64,000 nucleotides of DNA, from assembly GCF_002162375.1 (NCBI RefSeq), contig NZ_CP021425.1, forward strand, positions 1,175,501 through 1,239,500. The letters run 5' to 3'. The first letter of the stretch is position 1. Each line of letters begins with the position of its first letter. Made by a program: the position numbers and the translations under genes. Shown here piece after piece: positions 9,120-17,695 of the stretch. The notes below the pieces were generated by a model that did no database searches, was not told the DNA's origin, and saw only the letters and a program-made list of their open reading frames with translations. This DNA is from Oleiphilus messinensis (GTDB taxonomy: Bacteria; Pseudomonadota; Gammaproteobacteria; Pseudomonadales; Oleiphilaceae).

Positions 9120-11102
9120 ATGAATAAGAACAGGTTGAATATTAGTGGGCTGGCAGGTGTTATGCCGGCCGCTGCAATGACGTTGTGTCTGGCGGTATTG
9201 ACCGGGTGCGGCAGCAGCTCTTCAGATGTCATGCCTCAGGATGGCAGGGATGTTGTTGATCCGGACAATAGTAGTGGCGACATTTATCATGGTGTTGCTG
9301 CAAATGGTTATTTGCGTGATGCAATAGTCTGGCTGGATATCAATGACAATAAAGAGCTCGATGAGGGGGAGCCTGAAACGCGCTCTGGTGAGCAGGGGCG
9401 CTTTGCGCTTGATCTTACGGATATCAATGATGCGCGACGTGAAGCAAATTTGCGTGTTCTGGATCCGCGTGACTATCCATTAATGTTACTCGCGATCCCC
9501 GGGGAAACAATTGACGAAACCAGAATTGTGGATGGTAATACGGCTGTGGCAACTGTTGATCGCCACTTCTTCCTTTCTGCACCAGCGGATGTTCAAAAAA
9601 TCACGCCACTGACTACGCTGGTTAAAATTCAGCAGGAATTAACCCTTGGCCCTCAGACTTCTGGAACCAGCACTGATGTGATCCGTGCTGCTGTCAATCA
9701 GGCGCACAACGGTTTACGAAGCACCCTTGGCCAGGATATAAATTTCCTTGAAGATTACTTGACCTCTGAAAATACACGTTTGGAAAAGTATGCCCAGAGT
9801 GTAACTGAGTATATTAAATTACAAATCCCTGGATTCATCTCTTCTAGATTTCGAGCCGATCAGTCCGACACATACCTTACCGGAGAAGAGTGGCTGTTGA
9901 TTGGGCGCGTTTTACTCTCAAGTGTGCCCGGCTTGTGGGACCAACTGGATTCTATCGCAGCTGAAACCGGTGGTAGTTACGAGGGTATCAATGCAAGCAC
10001 GCAACTGACCTATTCACTGGTCGATGTAAACTTCGATGATCCATACGTGGTGCGCAAAGCTACTGTGTATAAGTCCCCAGATGCCATGGATGATGGTGAA
10101 CTTCCGGTTACGGCAGTGGAGCGGGAGTCGTATCTATCTACCACTATAGATTACAGTTACAATACTCTGGGCGGGATCGAAAAAATTGAAAGTGACGGGT
10201 TTATAGCGTTTGTTCCCGAATTCCAGTTTACCGAGGCGATTGAGCCCGGTTGGTTCTTTGAGAACTTTCAGTATTGGGGGACTGATGGTGTTGTAGATCA
10301 GGTTCTCTATCTTGAGCGCTCAGGGCTCGGACCCGTGACTCGAATTGAATTTGACAGTGCACACCCGCTTGATCATGAAGAAGGCCTCACAAAAGCTGAA
10401 GCCCGTGACTTGGCTACGAATCCTGATCTTTATCCTCTGGACGGCTTGCCCGAAGCCACTGCAGAGTACGACATTCAGAGCAATCGTGTGAACCGTATTG
10501 ATGTGGTGGAAGGGGGAGAGGCGTTCATCTACACCTTTCAGTTTGATTCGGAGCGTCGTGTTCAATCCATGCGTAAGCTCTCCGGACAAACTGTCATCTC
10601 AGAGTGGCAGTATGAGTACAATGTGCCTAAAGAGGTACCGAATGCAACTGCGCTGCTGTTAATGCGGATCACAAGATATCAGGGAGGTGCTGCTGATAAT
10701 GTCGTTGATCAAATTTCTGAAGTGTTTGCCGAAGAGGTTATGGTGGGCAATGAATTGGTCATCCGACCAGATTATGTTTTTGTCTCGAATCCTGCTGTTG
10801 AAGCTCCTCTAGGGTTGCTTCGCTATGATTATGAATACCATACCCCAGTTACTATTCTCAGTGATTTCATGGATCAGAACCGACAGGTTGACCCTGAAGA
10901 TCAGGCGGCAATACAGGCGATTCGGGAGGAAATTAACGCATTTGATTCATCATTGCTGGCACTTGAGGGTGAAGCGAATGAACTATATGTTGGATTAGCG
11001 GACGCCAATGGACTTCCAATTCAGGGAAGACTTAATGTATTGAAATTAGCTTCTGTGCTGTTCGAGCATGAAAGGCTTTCGACATTTGTTTATGATCTGT
11101 AG
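9120..11102 (+). CDS. Large predicted lipoprotein of unknown function
   Basis: 660-residue protein with a signal peptide and lipobox LTGC (lipid-modified Cys at residue 30), so an envelope lipoprotein. Residues ~60-100 (GVAANGYLRDAIVWLDINDN followed by KELDEGEPE and GRFALDL) match a recurring N-terminal module of marine bacterial lipoproteins in which a D-N-D-N-x-x-L-D loop resembles a calcium-binding EF-hand/dockerin loop inside a carboxypeptidase-regulatory-like beta domain. The remainder is acidic and has no motif I recognise. The start ATG at 9120 follows GGGGAT. It is a single-gene unit between a terminator and a convergent gene. Confidence 0.75.
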   Translation: MNKNRLNISGLAGVMPAAAMTLCLAVLTGCGSSSSDVMPQDGRDVVDPDNSSGDIYHGVAANGYLRDAIVWLDINDNKELDEGEPETRSGEQGRFALDLTDINDARREANLRVLDPRDYPLMLLAIPGETIDETRIVDGNTAVATVDRHFFLSAPADVQKITPLTTLVKIQQELTLGPQTSGTSTDVIRAAVNQAHNGLRSTLGQDINFLEDYLTSENTRLEKYAQSVTEYIKLQIPGFISSRFRADQSDTYLTGEEWLLIGRVLLSSVPGLWDQLDSIAAETGGSYEGINASTQLTYSLVDVNFDDPYVVRKATVYKSPDAMDDGELPVTAVERESYLSTTIDYSYNTLGGIEKIESDGFIAFVPEFQFTEAIEPGWFFENFQYWGTDGVVDQVLYLERSGLGPVTRIEFDSAHPLDHEEGLTKAEARDLATNPDLYPLDGLPEATAEYDIQSNRVNRIDVVEGGEAFIYTFQFDSERRVQSMRKLSGQTVISEWQYEYNVPKEVPNATALLLMRITRYQGGAADNVVDQISEVFAEEVMVGNELVIRPDYVFVSNPAVEAPLGLLRYDYEYHTPVTILSDFMDQNRQVDPEDQAAIQAIREEINAFDSSLLALEGEANELYVGLADANGLPIQGRLNVLKLASVLFEHERLSTFVYDL

Positions 11103-11178
11103 TTGCGTTGATTTTAAGGTCAATTGCTATTCTGATTTCAAGATCAATAGCCCGTTGCACCCATAGAATCGTAGCAGA

Positions 11179-11208
11179 GGGAGTTCATCAGTGAGCTGCT
11201 GAACTCCC
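11179..11208. terminator. Hairpin between convergent genes
   Basis: 13-base inverted repeat with one mismatch (arms begin GGGAGTTCATCAG), loop TGAG. It lies where the lipoprotein gene and the Lar-like gene converge. No T-run on either side, so its action as a terminator is uncertain. Confidence 0.4.
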
Positions 11209-11238
11209 AAGGAAGCGCGTTGCGACAAGTGTGTACAA

Positions 11239-11544
11239 TTAAACCGCTTTTCTCTCGTGATCTAACCAACACTCAGAATGGAATAGCTTTGAAAGCGGAT
11301 TCCTGACTGGTATTGGTTTTTCGTTTGCCTGAGCACGCCGAGGCTTGGCTTCCTGCAATGCGGGGCCTTTGCTTCTTTCATCCGGTTCAACCAGATGATT
11401 CCAGGCACGAATTGCATTAAGTCGGGTTAAATGGCCAGTAGTCTGAAGTCTGCATTCAAAGCAGAATACATCCCAGCGATTGAAGCCTGAAGGCTCGGAT
11501 TCGAAAGATGGTGGGCTGCCACATCGGCAGTTATAAATTTCCAT
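11239..11544 (-). CDS. Lar-like zinc-ribbon protein
   Basis: 101-residue protein. The first half has YNCRCGSPP, VFCFECRLQT and NAIRAWNHL, the layout of the Lar restriction-alleviation family (CxxCG, CxxC, then an AIxAWN ending). The second half is basic and low in recognisable features. A very strong ribosome site AGGAGGT precedes the ATG at 11544. Lar proteins come from phages and prophages and modulate type I restriction; here it is a lone chromosomal copy next to a small mobile element, so function is only suggested. Confidence 0.6.
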   Translation of the reverse strand: MEIYNCRCGSPPSFESEPSGFNRWDVFCFECRLQTTGHLTRLNAIRAWNHLVEPDERSKGPALQEAKPRRAQANEKPIPVRNPLSKLFHSECWLDHERKAV

Positions 11545-11855
11545 GGTAGACCTCCTACAGCATTACCATAAGTACATCAGAGTTTTGTTGCCTTGAAGCT
11601 TGGAATAAGGCTACTTCCGGCTTCTATCTCTATAAGGTTCGGAGGGTCTTATTTTTTTAAACTACAGATCAGGGGTTGTCATTGAGTTTCCCAATACTCT
11701 GCAGTTGAACCAGTTTAATCGACGATTTCTCCCATGAATTCATCTTCGTTGTCATACTCGGTGGTGTAAGTTTTTAGAAATGTCCGAGCTTGGTGCACGG
11801 TAACACAGGTATTTAGAGTATTCATACTAATGTGTTGTTTCCTGTCGTCACATTA
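11545..11855. other. Non-coding stretch before the MITE-like element
   Basis: About 310 bases upstream of the Lar-like gene. I see its ribosome binding site and no convincing promoter, RNA or open frame. Confidence 0.4.
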
Positions 11856-12120
11856 GGGTCTGTTGACGTTTCATATTTAACCTCTGTTGAGCCTGAAAAT
11901 CGCTCAATCAAGAAATGAGGAGCGTGGTTTGGTTATTCCAAATGAGCGACGAGTGACGCGGAGTGAGCGATTTTCAGGCTCAACCCTTCGGGCCAGCGCT
12001 ATTTTTTCGCCCCGATGCGTTGCTGCTCGCTGATGTAGAATAACTACACGACACTCGCAGCGCCTGACTGGACAAAAAAATAGCGCAGGCAGAGGTTAAA
12101 TATGAAACGTCAACAGACCC
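11856..12120. mobile_element. 265-bp MITE-like element with 31-bp perfect terminal inverted repeats
   Basis: The ends GGGTCTGTTGACGTTTCATA... and its exact reverse complement match over 31 bases (34 counting flanking TTA/TAA). TA lies on both sides, as expected for a TA target duplication. Inside are two further inverted pairs: TTGAGCCTGAAAATCGCTCA at 11887-11906 with its perfect complement at 11964-11983, and GCGCTATTTTTT near 11997 with AAAAAAATAGCGC near 12074-12086. No coding capacity. It looks like a non-autonomous transposon that folds into a multi-stem structure. Confidence 0.82.
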
Positions 12121-12237
12121 TAACACCTGGTAACAAATAAGACTTGCATATTTTTGTGCCAGCCCCTATGTTAAAGGCATCTTATGCTTGCTTTTCGCAA
12201 GGTTCTGTCATTGAGAAGATGGGTAGGATTTGAGCTT

Positions 12238-12390
12238 ATGACTTCATCTTTGTTTATCGCTGTTTGTTCACTACTTGTGGTTGGGTATATCGTATTCGCG
12301 ATCATTCAGCCCGTGAAAAAACTTCAGCCCATTAAGGTCAAGTCCGACGAACAGCAGGCGCGGGAATTGGCCCGTCGCGTTCGTCGTTGA
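12238..12390 (+). CDS. Small single-pass membrane protein
   Basis: 50-residue frame: a hydrophobic segment at residues ~4-25 (LFIAVCSLLVVGYIVFAII) followed by a basic, charged tail ending ARRVRR. The ATG at 12238 is chosen because an earlier ATG at 12184 adds residues without a clear role. The ribosome site (AGGA) is rather distant. Not recognised; the membrane segment and charged tail make it more plausible than chance. Confidence 0.42.
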   Translation: MTSSLFIAVCSLLVVGYIVFAIIQPVKKLQPIKVKSDEQQARELARRVRR

Positions 12391-12517
12391 ATCGGGTGAA
12401 CCTGGTATGGCTACTTTGAGTGCTGTAGCGGCTCGGCGTGTCGTGCAATAATTTTCATATTATGGGTGAGCGCTTGAGGTTTCGCATCGAGTGCGTTCCA
12501 TTTCCGTTTCTTCTGAA

Positions 12518-13213
12518 TCAGAAAAGCTCGCCATTGGTTCCCGGGTGATGCTCAATCGGCTTGATTGCGCGATCGTCTTTGATGCGTGAATTGTTTATTG
12601 CGCTCGAGAGGGGGGATATCTCCATATCGTTGAGATGTGGTTGATTCAGTAGCTCAATCAGGTGGGGAACGTCAGTTTCTGGATCCAGCCAACGGGTTAT
12701 TTGATCAGGGTAGATCATCGTCGGCATCCGATGATGATACGCGTGTATTTGTGGTGTCGCATCAGTCGTCATAATTGCACAACTCTCACTATATTCTCTG
12801 CCTTGCTGCCAAGGCTCCCATAGTGCTGCAAACAGCATGGCCCGGTTTTTGAGTCTGAAGTAGTATGGGGCTCGAACACCATTTTCTTTACGCCATTCGA
12901 TGAAGCCCGAGGCTGGTACTACGGCTCTTCTGTTTAAAAATGGCTCTTTGAATGCCTTGCTTGTGAGTACGGTTTCAGATTTTGCATTGAACATATTGTA
13001 TCTTTGATTAATTTCCGGAGCCCAGGACGGGGTTAGCCACCAGCGCATTTTACGTATTGACAGTTTTTTGGTATCGCTGCCGTTTGCTGTGATCACCGGA
13101 ATGTCGTCTGTGGGGGCAATGTTGTACGCTGTCTTCAGCTTCACATTTAAACCCAGCTCCAGCATCAGCTCCTGAATAAATAGATCATCGGTAATATTGT
13201 AGCGACCACACAT
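12518..13213 (-). CDS. yedK: SRAP/YedK-type DNA-protein crosslink (abasic-site) protein
   Basis: 231-residue SOS-response-associated peptidase (HMCES/YedK family), which shields abasic sites in single-stranded DNA through a covalent bond to Cys2. The Met-Cys start MCGRYNI fixes the start at 13213; other key residues are the Asn of YNIAPT, Glu of SGFIEW and His of YHHRMP. A ribosome site GAGAGG precedes it. I see no LexA box upstream. It is monocistronic and divergent from the cytochrome b gene. Confidence 0.93.
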   Translation of the reverse strand: MCGRYNITDDLFIQELMLELGLNVKLKTAYNIAPTDDIPVITANGSDTKKLSIRKMRWWLTPSWAPEINQRYNMFNAKSETVLTSKAFKEPFLNRRAVVPASGFIEWRKENGVRAPYYFRLKNRAMLFAALWEPWQQGREYSESCAIMTTDATPQIHAYHHRMPTMIYPDQITRWLDPETDVPHLIELLNQPHLNDMEISPLSSAINNSRIKDDRAIKPIEHHPGTNGELF

Positions 13214-13438
13214 TCTGCTTCGACCTCTCGGTTCAATCGAAAGTTGATGTAGTGCTCAGCATGCCTGAATGCTTGATAATTTTCGATTGATTACTGCAAA
13301 ATATTCAATTAAAAAAGTCATGTAAGTGCGTTACCATGCTTGCAATTCATTGATTTACACGCGCTTGCGATGTTTCTATGGGTACGGCCTGGTTGAACTT
13401 CGTCTCTATTCAGGCTTTTTATAATTTCGGGGTTCATT

Positions 13439-13978
13439 ATGCGGTTTAGAAATACAGAAAGTGCTTTTGGGTTAATTGCCAAACTGTTCCATTGGCTCGT
13501 TGCGCTGTTGGTGTTCGGGCTTTTCGGTGTCGGTCTGTATATGGTTGATTTGACCTACTATGACAATTATTACCAGACGGCTCCTTTTCTGCATAAGAGT
13601 TTTGGTGTTTTACTTTTTGTACTCATGGTCGCCCGAGTGCTTTGGCGGTGGACGAATACCAAGCCGGCTCCGTTAGCAACGCACACGTCATTTGAAATCA
13701 AGGTGGCGCATGTTGTCCATCTTGGTCTTTACTTGCTATTACTCTCAACCATTCTGTCGGGATATTTGATTTCTACAGCAGATGGGCGAGCTATCGACTT
13801 TTTTGGTCTGTTTCCCATCCCGTCAGTGACAGGCAACATCGATCAGCTTGAAGATTATGCGGGTTCAGTCCACGAAATTCTGGCCTGGACAATCATCGTC
13901 GTCGTTGTCCTGCATGTGGCAGGGGCGGTAAAACATGCTGTTATTGACAAGGATCAGACTCTCAGAAGAATGCTGTAG
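13439..13978 (+). CDS. Cytochrome b561 family protein (YceJ-like)
   Basis: 179-residue four-helix membrane cytochrome. His residues typical of heme ligation lie in FHWLVALL (helix 1), PFLHKSFGVLLF (helix 2), VAHVVHLGLYLLLL (helix 3) and VHEILAWTIIVVVVLHVAGA (helix 4). It is followed by a yceI gene, the same yceJ-yceI arrangement known from enterics, so the two probably act together in the envelope. It moves electrons across or within the inner membrane, probably quinol-linked. The start ATG at 13439 follows CGGGG. Confidence 0.9.
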   Translation: MRFRNTESAFGLIAKLFHWLVALLVFGLFGVGLYMVDLTYYDNYYQTAPFLHKSFGVLLFVLMVARVLWRWTNTKPAPLATHTSFEIKVAHVVHLGLYLLLLSTILSGYLISTADGRAIDFFGLFPIPSVTGNIDQLEDYAGSVHEILAWTIIVVVVLHVAGAVKHAVIDKDQTLRRML

Positions 13979-14108
13979 ATTGCTTTAGGTCTGGTGAAAC
14001 TTTAATTGGGTTCATACCGTACGTAAAAATTGTAATTCTACCGACCGCTTTTATTGGTCATAGAAGCTTTAAATGTGAATAAAACAACCATCAAAGAAAG
14101 GTAATGAT

Positions 14109-14681
14109 ATGAAACTGTGGAAGAGTAGTGCATTTGCGCTGATGATTTTGATGTCCGGAATTACCCAGGCAGCAGATTATGTTATTGATACCGATAAAGC
14201 CCATGCTTTTATTCTATTTAAGATAAAGCACCTGGGATTTAGCTGGCTATACGGTCGATTTAATGATTTCGAGGGGGATTTTTCTTATGACCCTAATAAA
14301 CCAGAGGCTGCAAGCATTGGTGTTAAAATTGATACCAAGAGTCTGGATTCGAATCACGCGGAACGTGATAAGCACCTCAAAGGCAAGGATTTCCTCGATG
14401 TGGATAAATTCCCTGAGGCCTCTTTTGTGAGCAAACGTATTGAGGTGCTGAAAGATGGTCATGCGAAAGTTCATGGTGAGTTCACCTTGAAAGGTGTTAC
14501 CAAGCCGCTGGTTATTGATGCAGAGCTTGTGGGTGGTGGATCTGACCCCTGGGGTGGGAAGCGTCAGGGTTTTTCTGGTACAACCAAGTTCAAGTTGAAG
14601 GATTTTGGAATCGATTATAACTTAGGGCCGGCTTCTCAAGAGGTTGAGATCATTCTGTCTATAGAAGGAATTCAAAAGTAA
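14109..14681 (+). CDS. yceI: YceI family periplasmic protein
   Basis: 190-residue exported protein with a signal peptide (cleavage after TQA at ~22) and a lipocalin-like YceI barrel that binds polyisoprenoid lipids. Motifs: YVIDTDKAHAFILFKIKHLG, DSNHAERDKHLKGKDFLDV, FPEASFVS and the C-terminal DFGIDYNLGPASQEVEI. AAAGG before the ATG. It lies 130 bases behind the cytochrome b561 gene. Confidence 0.93.
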   Translation: MKLWKSSAFALMILMSGITQAADYVIDTDKAHAFILFKIKHLGFSWLYGRFNDFEGDFSYDPNKPEAASIGVKIDTKSLDSNHAERDKHLKGKDFLDVDKFPEASFVSKRIEVLKDGHAKVHGEFTLKGVTKPLVIDAELVGGGSDPWGGKRQGFSGTTKFKLKDFGIDYNLGPASQEVEIILSIEGIQK

Positions 14682-14743
14682 TTCAGTTTGCACGAAAAAA
14701 GCAGAGCTAATTCTCGTTTTTGTGCAGAATAAAATATAGACAG

Positions 14744-14779
14744 AACAAGATTCGAGGATTAAACTTCTCGAATCTTGTT
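14744..14779 (+). other. Perfect 13-bp hairpin between yceI and a small membrane gene
   Basis: Arms AACAAGATTCGAG and CTCGAATCTTGTT, ten-base loop. It could end the yceI transcript or control the small gene starting at 14798. No long T-run follows. A weaker stem (GAG/CTC then TTTTT) lies at ~14700-14720 just after yceI. Confidence 0.5.
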
Positions 14780-14797
14780 TACTTGAGAAAATTTAGA

Positions 14798-15037
14798 ATG
14801 GACAGTTCCTCGATACGAAGAAGATCTCTTGTATTGTTGACCCTCACGCTTTTTGCGATCCTTACCTTAGTTATCCTTGCCAATTACTTCACCCGTCAAA
14901 ATGCGGTACCACTCCCCGGTACTGAGACCGAATATTCAGAACCTTCATTTTCTGCAGTATCCGCTAACTCGGCTGTGGCTTATACCGTTGATGCACCGCG
15001 TGGTGTGTCTGAAAAGCGAATGAGTGCTGATCATTAG
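14798..15037 (+). CDS. Small membrane-anchored protein, unknown
   Basis: 79 residues: a basic N-terminus (SIRRRS), one transmembrane helix at ~12-32 (LVLLTLTLFAILTLVILANY) and an extracytoplasmic tail rich in Ser, Thr and acidic residues. The ATG at 14798 is preferred to one at 14720 because the earlier region spans a perfect hairpin. The ribosome site is weak. No family recognised. Confidence 0.5.
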   Translation: MDSSSIRRRSLVLLTLTLFAILTLVILANYFTRQNAVPLPGTETEYSEPSFSAVSANSAVAYTVDAPRGVSEKRMSADH

Positions 15038-15121
15038 ACGCTGTTGATTTCAATACTTTAGTTTTGCCAGCGTATTTCAAACATTCGTATATAGGCTGCG
15101 TGAGAGCACAGACCCTGGGCT

Positions 15122-16876
15122 CTAGCGTTTTCTTCGATATTCCTGCAGTGGCGCGGGTGTTGCGATACCGTAGCCTTGCGCAAAGTCGACACCAATTCGT
15201 GCCAGAGCGTGGGTTGTTGGGTCATCTTCGACGAACTCTGCGATTGTTTTCAAGCCAGCAGCATGGCCGATTCTGTTACAGGCCTCGACGATGCCTTCAT
15301 CGATTGGGTCTGCCAGTAGGTTTTTGACGAAACTGCCATCGATTTTAAGGTAATCCACAGGAATGGTTTTCAGGTAGGAGAATGAACTCAATCCAACCCC
15401 GAAATCATCGAGTGCGAACTTGAAGCCTTTTTCTCGTGTTTCTGCAATGAAATCTACCGCATTGATCAGATTGGCAATTGCTGCTGTTTCCGTGATCTCG
15501 AAGCAGACACGTTGCGGGATAATGTGGTAAAACTTCAGCCAGTCCTGAATTTGTTCGAAGAAGTGTTTGTCGCTTAGGGTTGTCCCGGAAAGGTTGATAA
15601 AGTAGACCCCTTCTCGGGCATTGCCCAGGCCACTTTCTGCAAGATAGCGAAATGCATTATTCACCACCCAACCGTCAATCAATGGCATCAAGTTATAGCG
15701 TTCAGCCGCTGGAATGAATGCTCCAGGCGCAACGAGGCGACCATCTTGCTTCAGGCGCAGCAAAAATTCGCCGTGGGGTGAATGACTGTAGGCTGAGGAT
15801 AAAGGGCGCATGGGTTGAAAATACAGTGTAAAGCGATTTTCTTCCACGGCTTGTTTGATCCGTGAGGCCCACTGCATTTCGTCTCTTCGCTGATGCAGTT
15901 CGGCATCATCTTCAGAGTACCAGGTAATTCCGTTTCGTCCTTTATCCTTGGCAGCATAGCATGCCAGGTCAGCACAGCTTAACAGCTCGTGATGATTTTT
16001 TGTGTGTTGGTCAATTTTGACCATGCCGATGCTTACGCTGACAGCAAATGGCTTGTCGCCCCAGACGAAGCGGTGTTCTTTGACTTCACTACGAATACGT
16101 TCTGCCAGTTTCAGGGCATGTTCTTGAGGGCAATCTTCCAGAATAATTCCGAATTCATCTCCGCCGAGGCGGGCTAAGGTGTCCTGGTTCCGAATATGGC
16201 GTTTTAGCAGGTGTGTGGTTTGTACCAGTAGCTCATCTCCTGCAATGTGGCCGCATGTGTCGTTGATGATTTTGAACTGGTCGAGATCCAAGAACATGAG
16301 AACATGTTGCCTTGGTGGATTTTTGCTGGCTCTGACCAGTACATGCAGGCGTTTTTCGAATTCCTGTCGATTGGTCAGTCCGGTCAGACTGTCATACGAA
16401 AATAAATAATCTATGTGTGCTTCCGCACGCAGTCGCGCCTGGCGGTTTTCGTTTTGTTTTAATTCGCGTCGAATGGCTGGGATCAATCGGGTCAGGTTGT
16501 CTTTCATGATGTAATCATGTACACCCAGTCGCATTGCTTCTGCGGCGACTTCTTCGCCAATGGCGCCGGAGACGATGATCACGGGAATACCTTCATCAAA
16601 CTCTTTGACGATTTTTAGTGCATCCGAGGATGAGAATCCCATCATATTGTGATCGGTGATGACGAGATCCCAGGTATTGGTCGGGAGGGTTTGGCTCAAT
16701 GAAGCTGCACTGTCAGCCCAGCCATGTTCAACCGAAAACCCCCCTTTTTTCATGGCGCGAAGAATTAACTCAACGTCGTCCATTGAGTCGTCAATAATGA
16801 GCACCTTCAAGGTGTCTGGCGGAGAGCCCAGAGCCTTAGGGGGGTCAGTGGGTGTAAGGGGTCTTGTTAATGCCAA
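15122..16876 (-). CDS. Response regulator REC-GGDEF-EAL (c-di-GMP turnover)
   Basis: 584-residue cytoplasmic protein. REC domain at ~23-145 with acidic pair DD at 29-30 and phospho-acceptor Asp75 in VITDHN; GGDEF domain at ~165-325 with intact GGDEF; EAL domain at ~335-580 in which the EALLR motif reads EFLLR while ETAAIAN, DDFGVG and KIDGSF are kept. It could both make and degrade c-di-GMP; the EFL change may weaken hydrolysis. It overlaps the upstream receiver gene by 32 bases, so the two are co-translated. A paralogue lies at 37327-39054. Confidence 0.93.
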   Translation of the reverse strand: MALTRPLTPTDPPKALGSPPDTLKVLIIDDSMDDVELILRAMKKGGFSVEHGWADSAASLSQTLPTNTWDLVITDHNMMGFSSSDALKIVKEFDEGIPVIIVSGAIGEEVAAEAMRLGVHDYIMKDNLTRLIPAIRRELKQNENRQARLRAEAHIDYLFSYDSLTGLTNRQEFEKRLHVLVRASKNPPRQHVLMFLDLDQFKIINDTCGHIAGDELLVQTTHLLKRHIRNQDTLARLGGDEFGIILEDCPQEHALKLAERIRSEVKEHRFVWGDKPFAVSVSIGMVKIDQHTKNHHELLSCADLACYAAKDKGRNGITWYSEDDAELHQRRDEMQWASRIKQAVEENRFTLYFQPMRPLSSAYSHSPHGEFLLRLKQDGRLVAPGAFIPAAERYNLMPLIDGWVVNNAFRYLAESGLGNAREGVYFINLSGTTLSDKHFFEQIQDWLKFYHIIPQRVCFEITETAAIANLINAVDFIAETREKGFKFALDDFGVGLSSFSYLKTIPVDYLKIDGSFVKNLLADPIDEGIVEACNRIGHAAGLKTIAEFVEDDPTTHALARIGVDFAQGYGIATPAPLQEYRRKR

Positions 16877-17291
16877 GCCAATATTTCCCCAGGGTTTTTA
16901 CCTGATTTACAAACTCATTGAAATCTACCGGCTTGGAGATAAAGCTGTTGGCTCCGGAGCGGTACCCTTCGATCATGTCACGGGCTTCATCTGATGAGGT
17001 CAATAATACGACCGGAATGAGCTGCGTGCGATTATCTTTTCGTATATTCTTCAAGACGTCAAGTCCGCTTAATTTGGGGAGTTTGATGTCCAGTAAAATC
17101 AGGCGGGGACAATCATTGATATCCCGACCTTCAAACTTGCCTTCGGCAAAGACATAGTCCAGTGCTTCCTGACCATCCCGGGCAACAATGACGTCGTTTT
17201 GAATTTCTGTCTTTTTCAGGGCTCTCAGAGCGAGAGCTTCATCATCTGGGTTGTCTTCAACGAGTAGTATCGTAGTGTTGTATGCATGCAT
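16845..17291 (-). CDS. Receiver-only response regulator (Rcp1/CheY-like)
   Basis: 148-residue single REC domain with VEDNPDDEA acidic pocket, Asp68 in LLLDIKLP, Thr in LLTSSDE and Lys in ISKPVDF. This subclass pairs with bacteriophytochrome-like or HAMP kinases such as the one encoded upstream at 17680-19314. It overlaps the REC-GGDEF-EAL gene downstream by 32 bases. It may carry phosphate between the kinase and the larger regulator or compete with it. Confidence 0.92.
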   Translation of the reverse strand: MHAYNTTILLVEDNPDDEALALRALKKTEIQNDVIVARDGQEALDYVFAEGKFEGRDINDCPRLILLDIKLPKLSGLDVLKNIRKDNRTQLIPVVLLTSSDEARDMIEGYRSGANSFISKPVDFNEFVNQVKTLGKYWLGINKTPYTH

Positions 17292-17663
17292 CGATTAAAG
17301 CCCCACCTGATCTTCAGTCTATGTGTTTTGGAATTCTTTTTCAGTTTCGAATTGTTAAAATTTGAACCAGGGCACATAACTGCTGACGCATTTTCTGCTA
17401 GAGGTATGGCCACAATTTTGTTCAAGATGTGGTCACGTCCTGCTAAATAGGTGGTCACTGAGCGCCTGAGACGCTGCCAATATCGCAATGATTGACACAA
17501 TTAACATTGGTCTGAGTCAAGAAAACGTTCTCAATACGTAACGTTTAGTTTAGTTTTCCAATTCTGGTTGGTAAAGTGCGTGGGAGGCTGAATGGTAATT
17601 TCGTGACTGATTTTTTTCTTTGCGGGTGTGCACACCTCTTGAACGCTGTCGAATTTTGACTTG

Positions 17664-17695
17664 CTGCGAGGGTGCAAAGTTACTGCGAGGGTGCA
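17664..17695. repeat. Short tandem duplication spanning the kinase stop codon
   Basis: CTGCGAGGGTGCA occurs at 17664-17676 and 17683-17695, a 19-base period. The kinase stop codon (17680-17682) falls between them, so the duplication may have set the present C-terminus. Confidence 0.6.
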
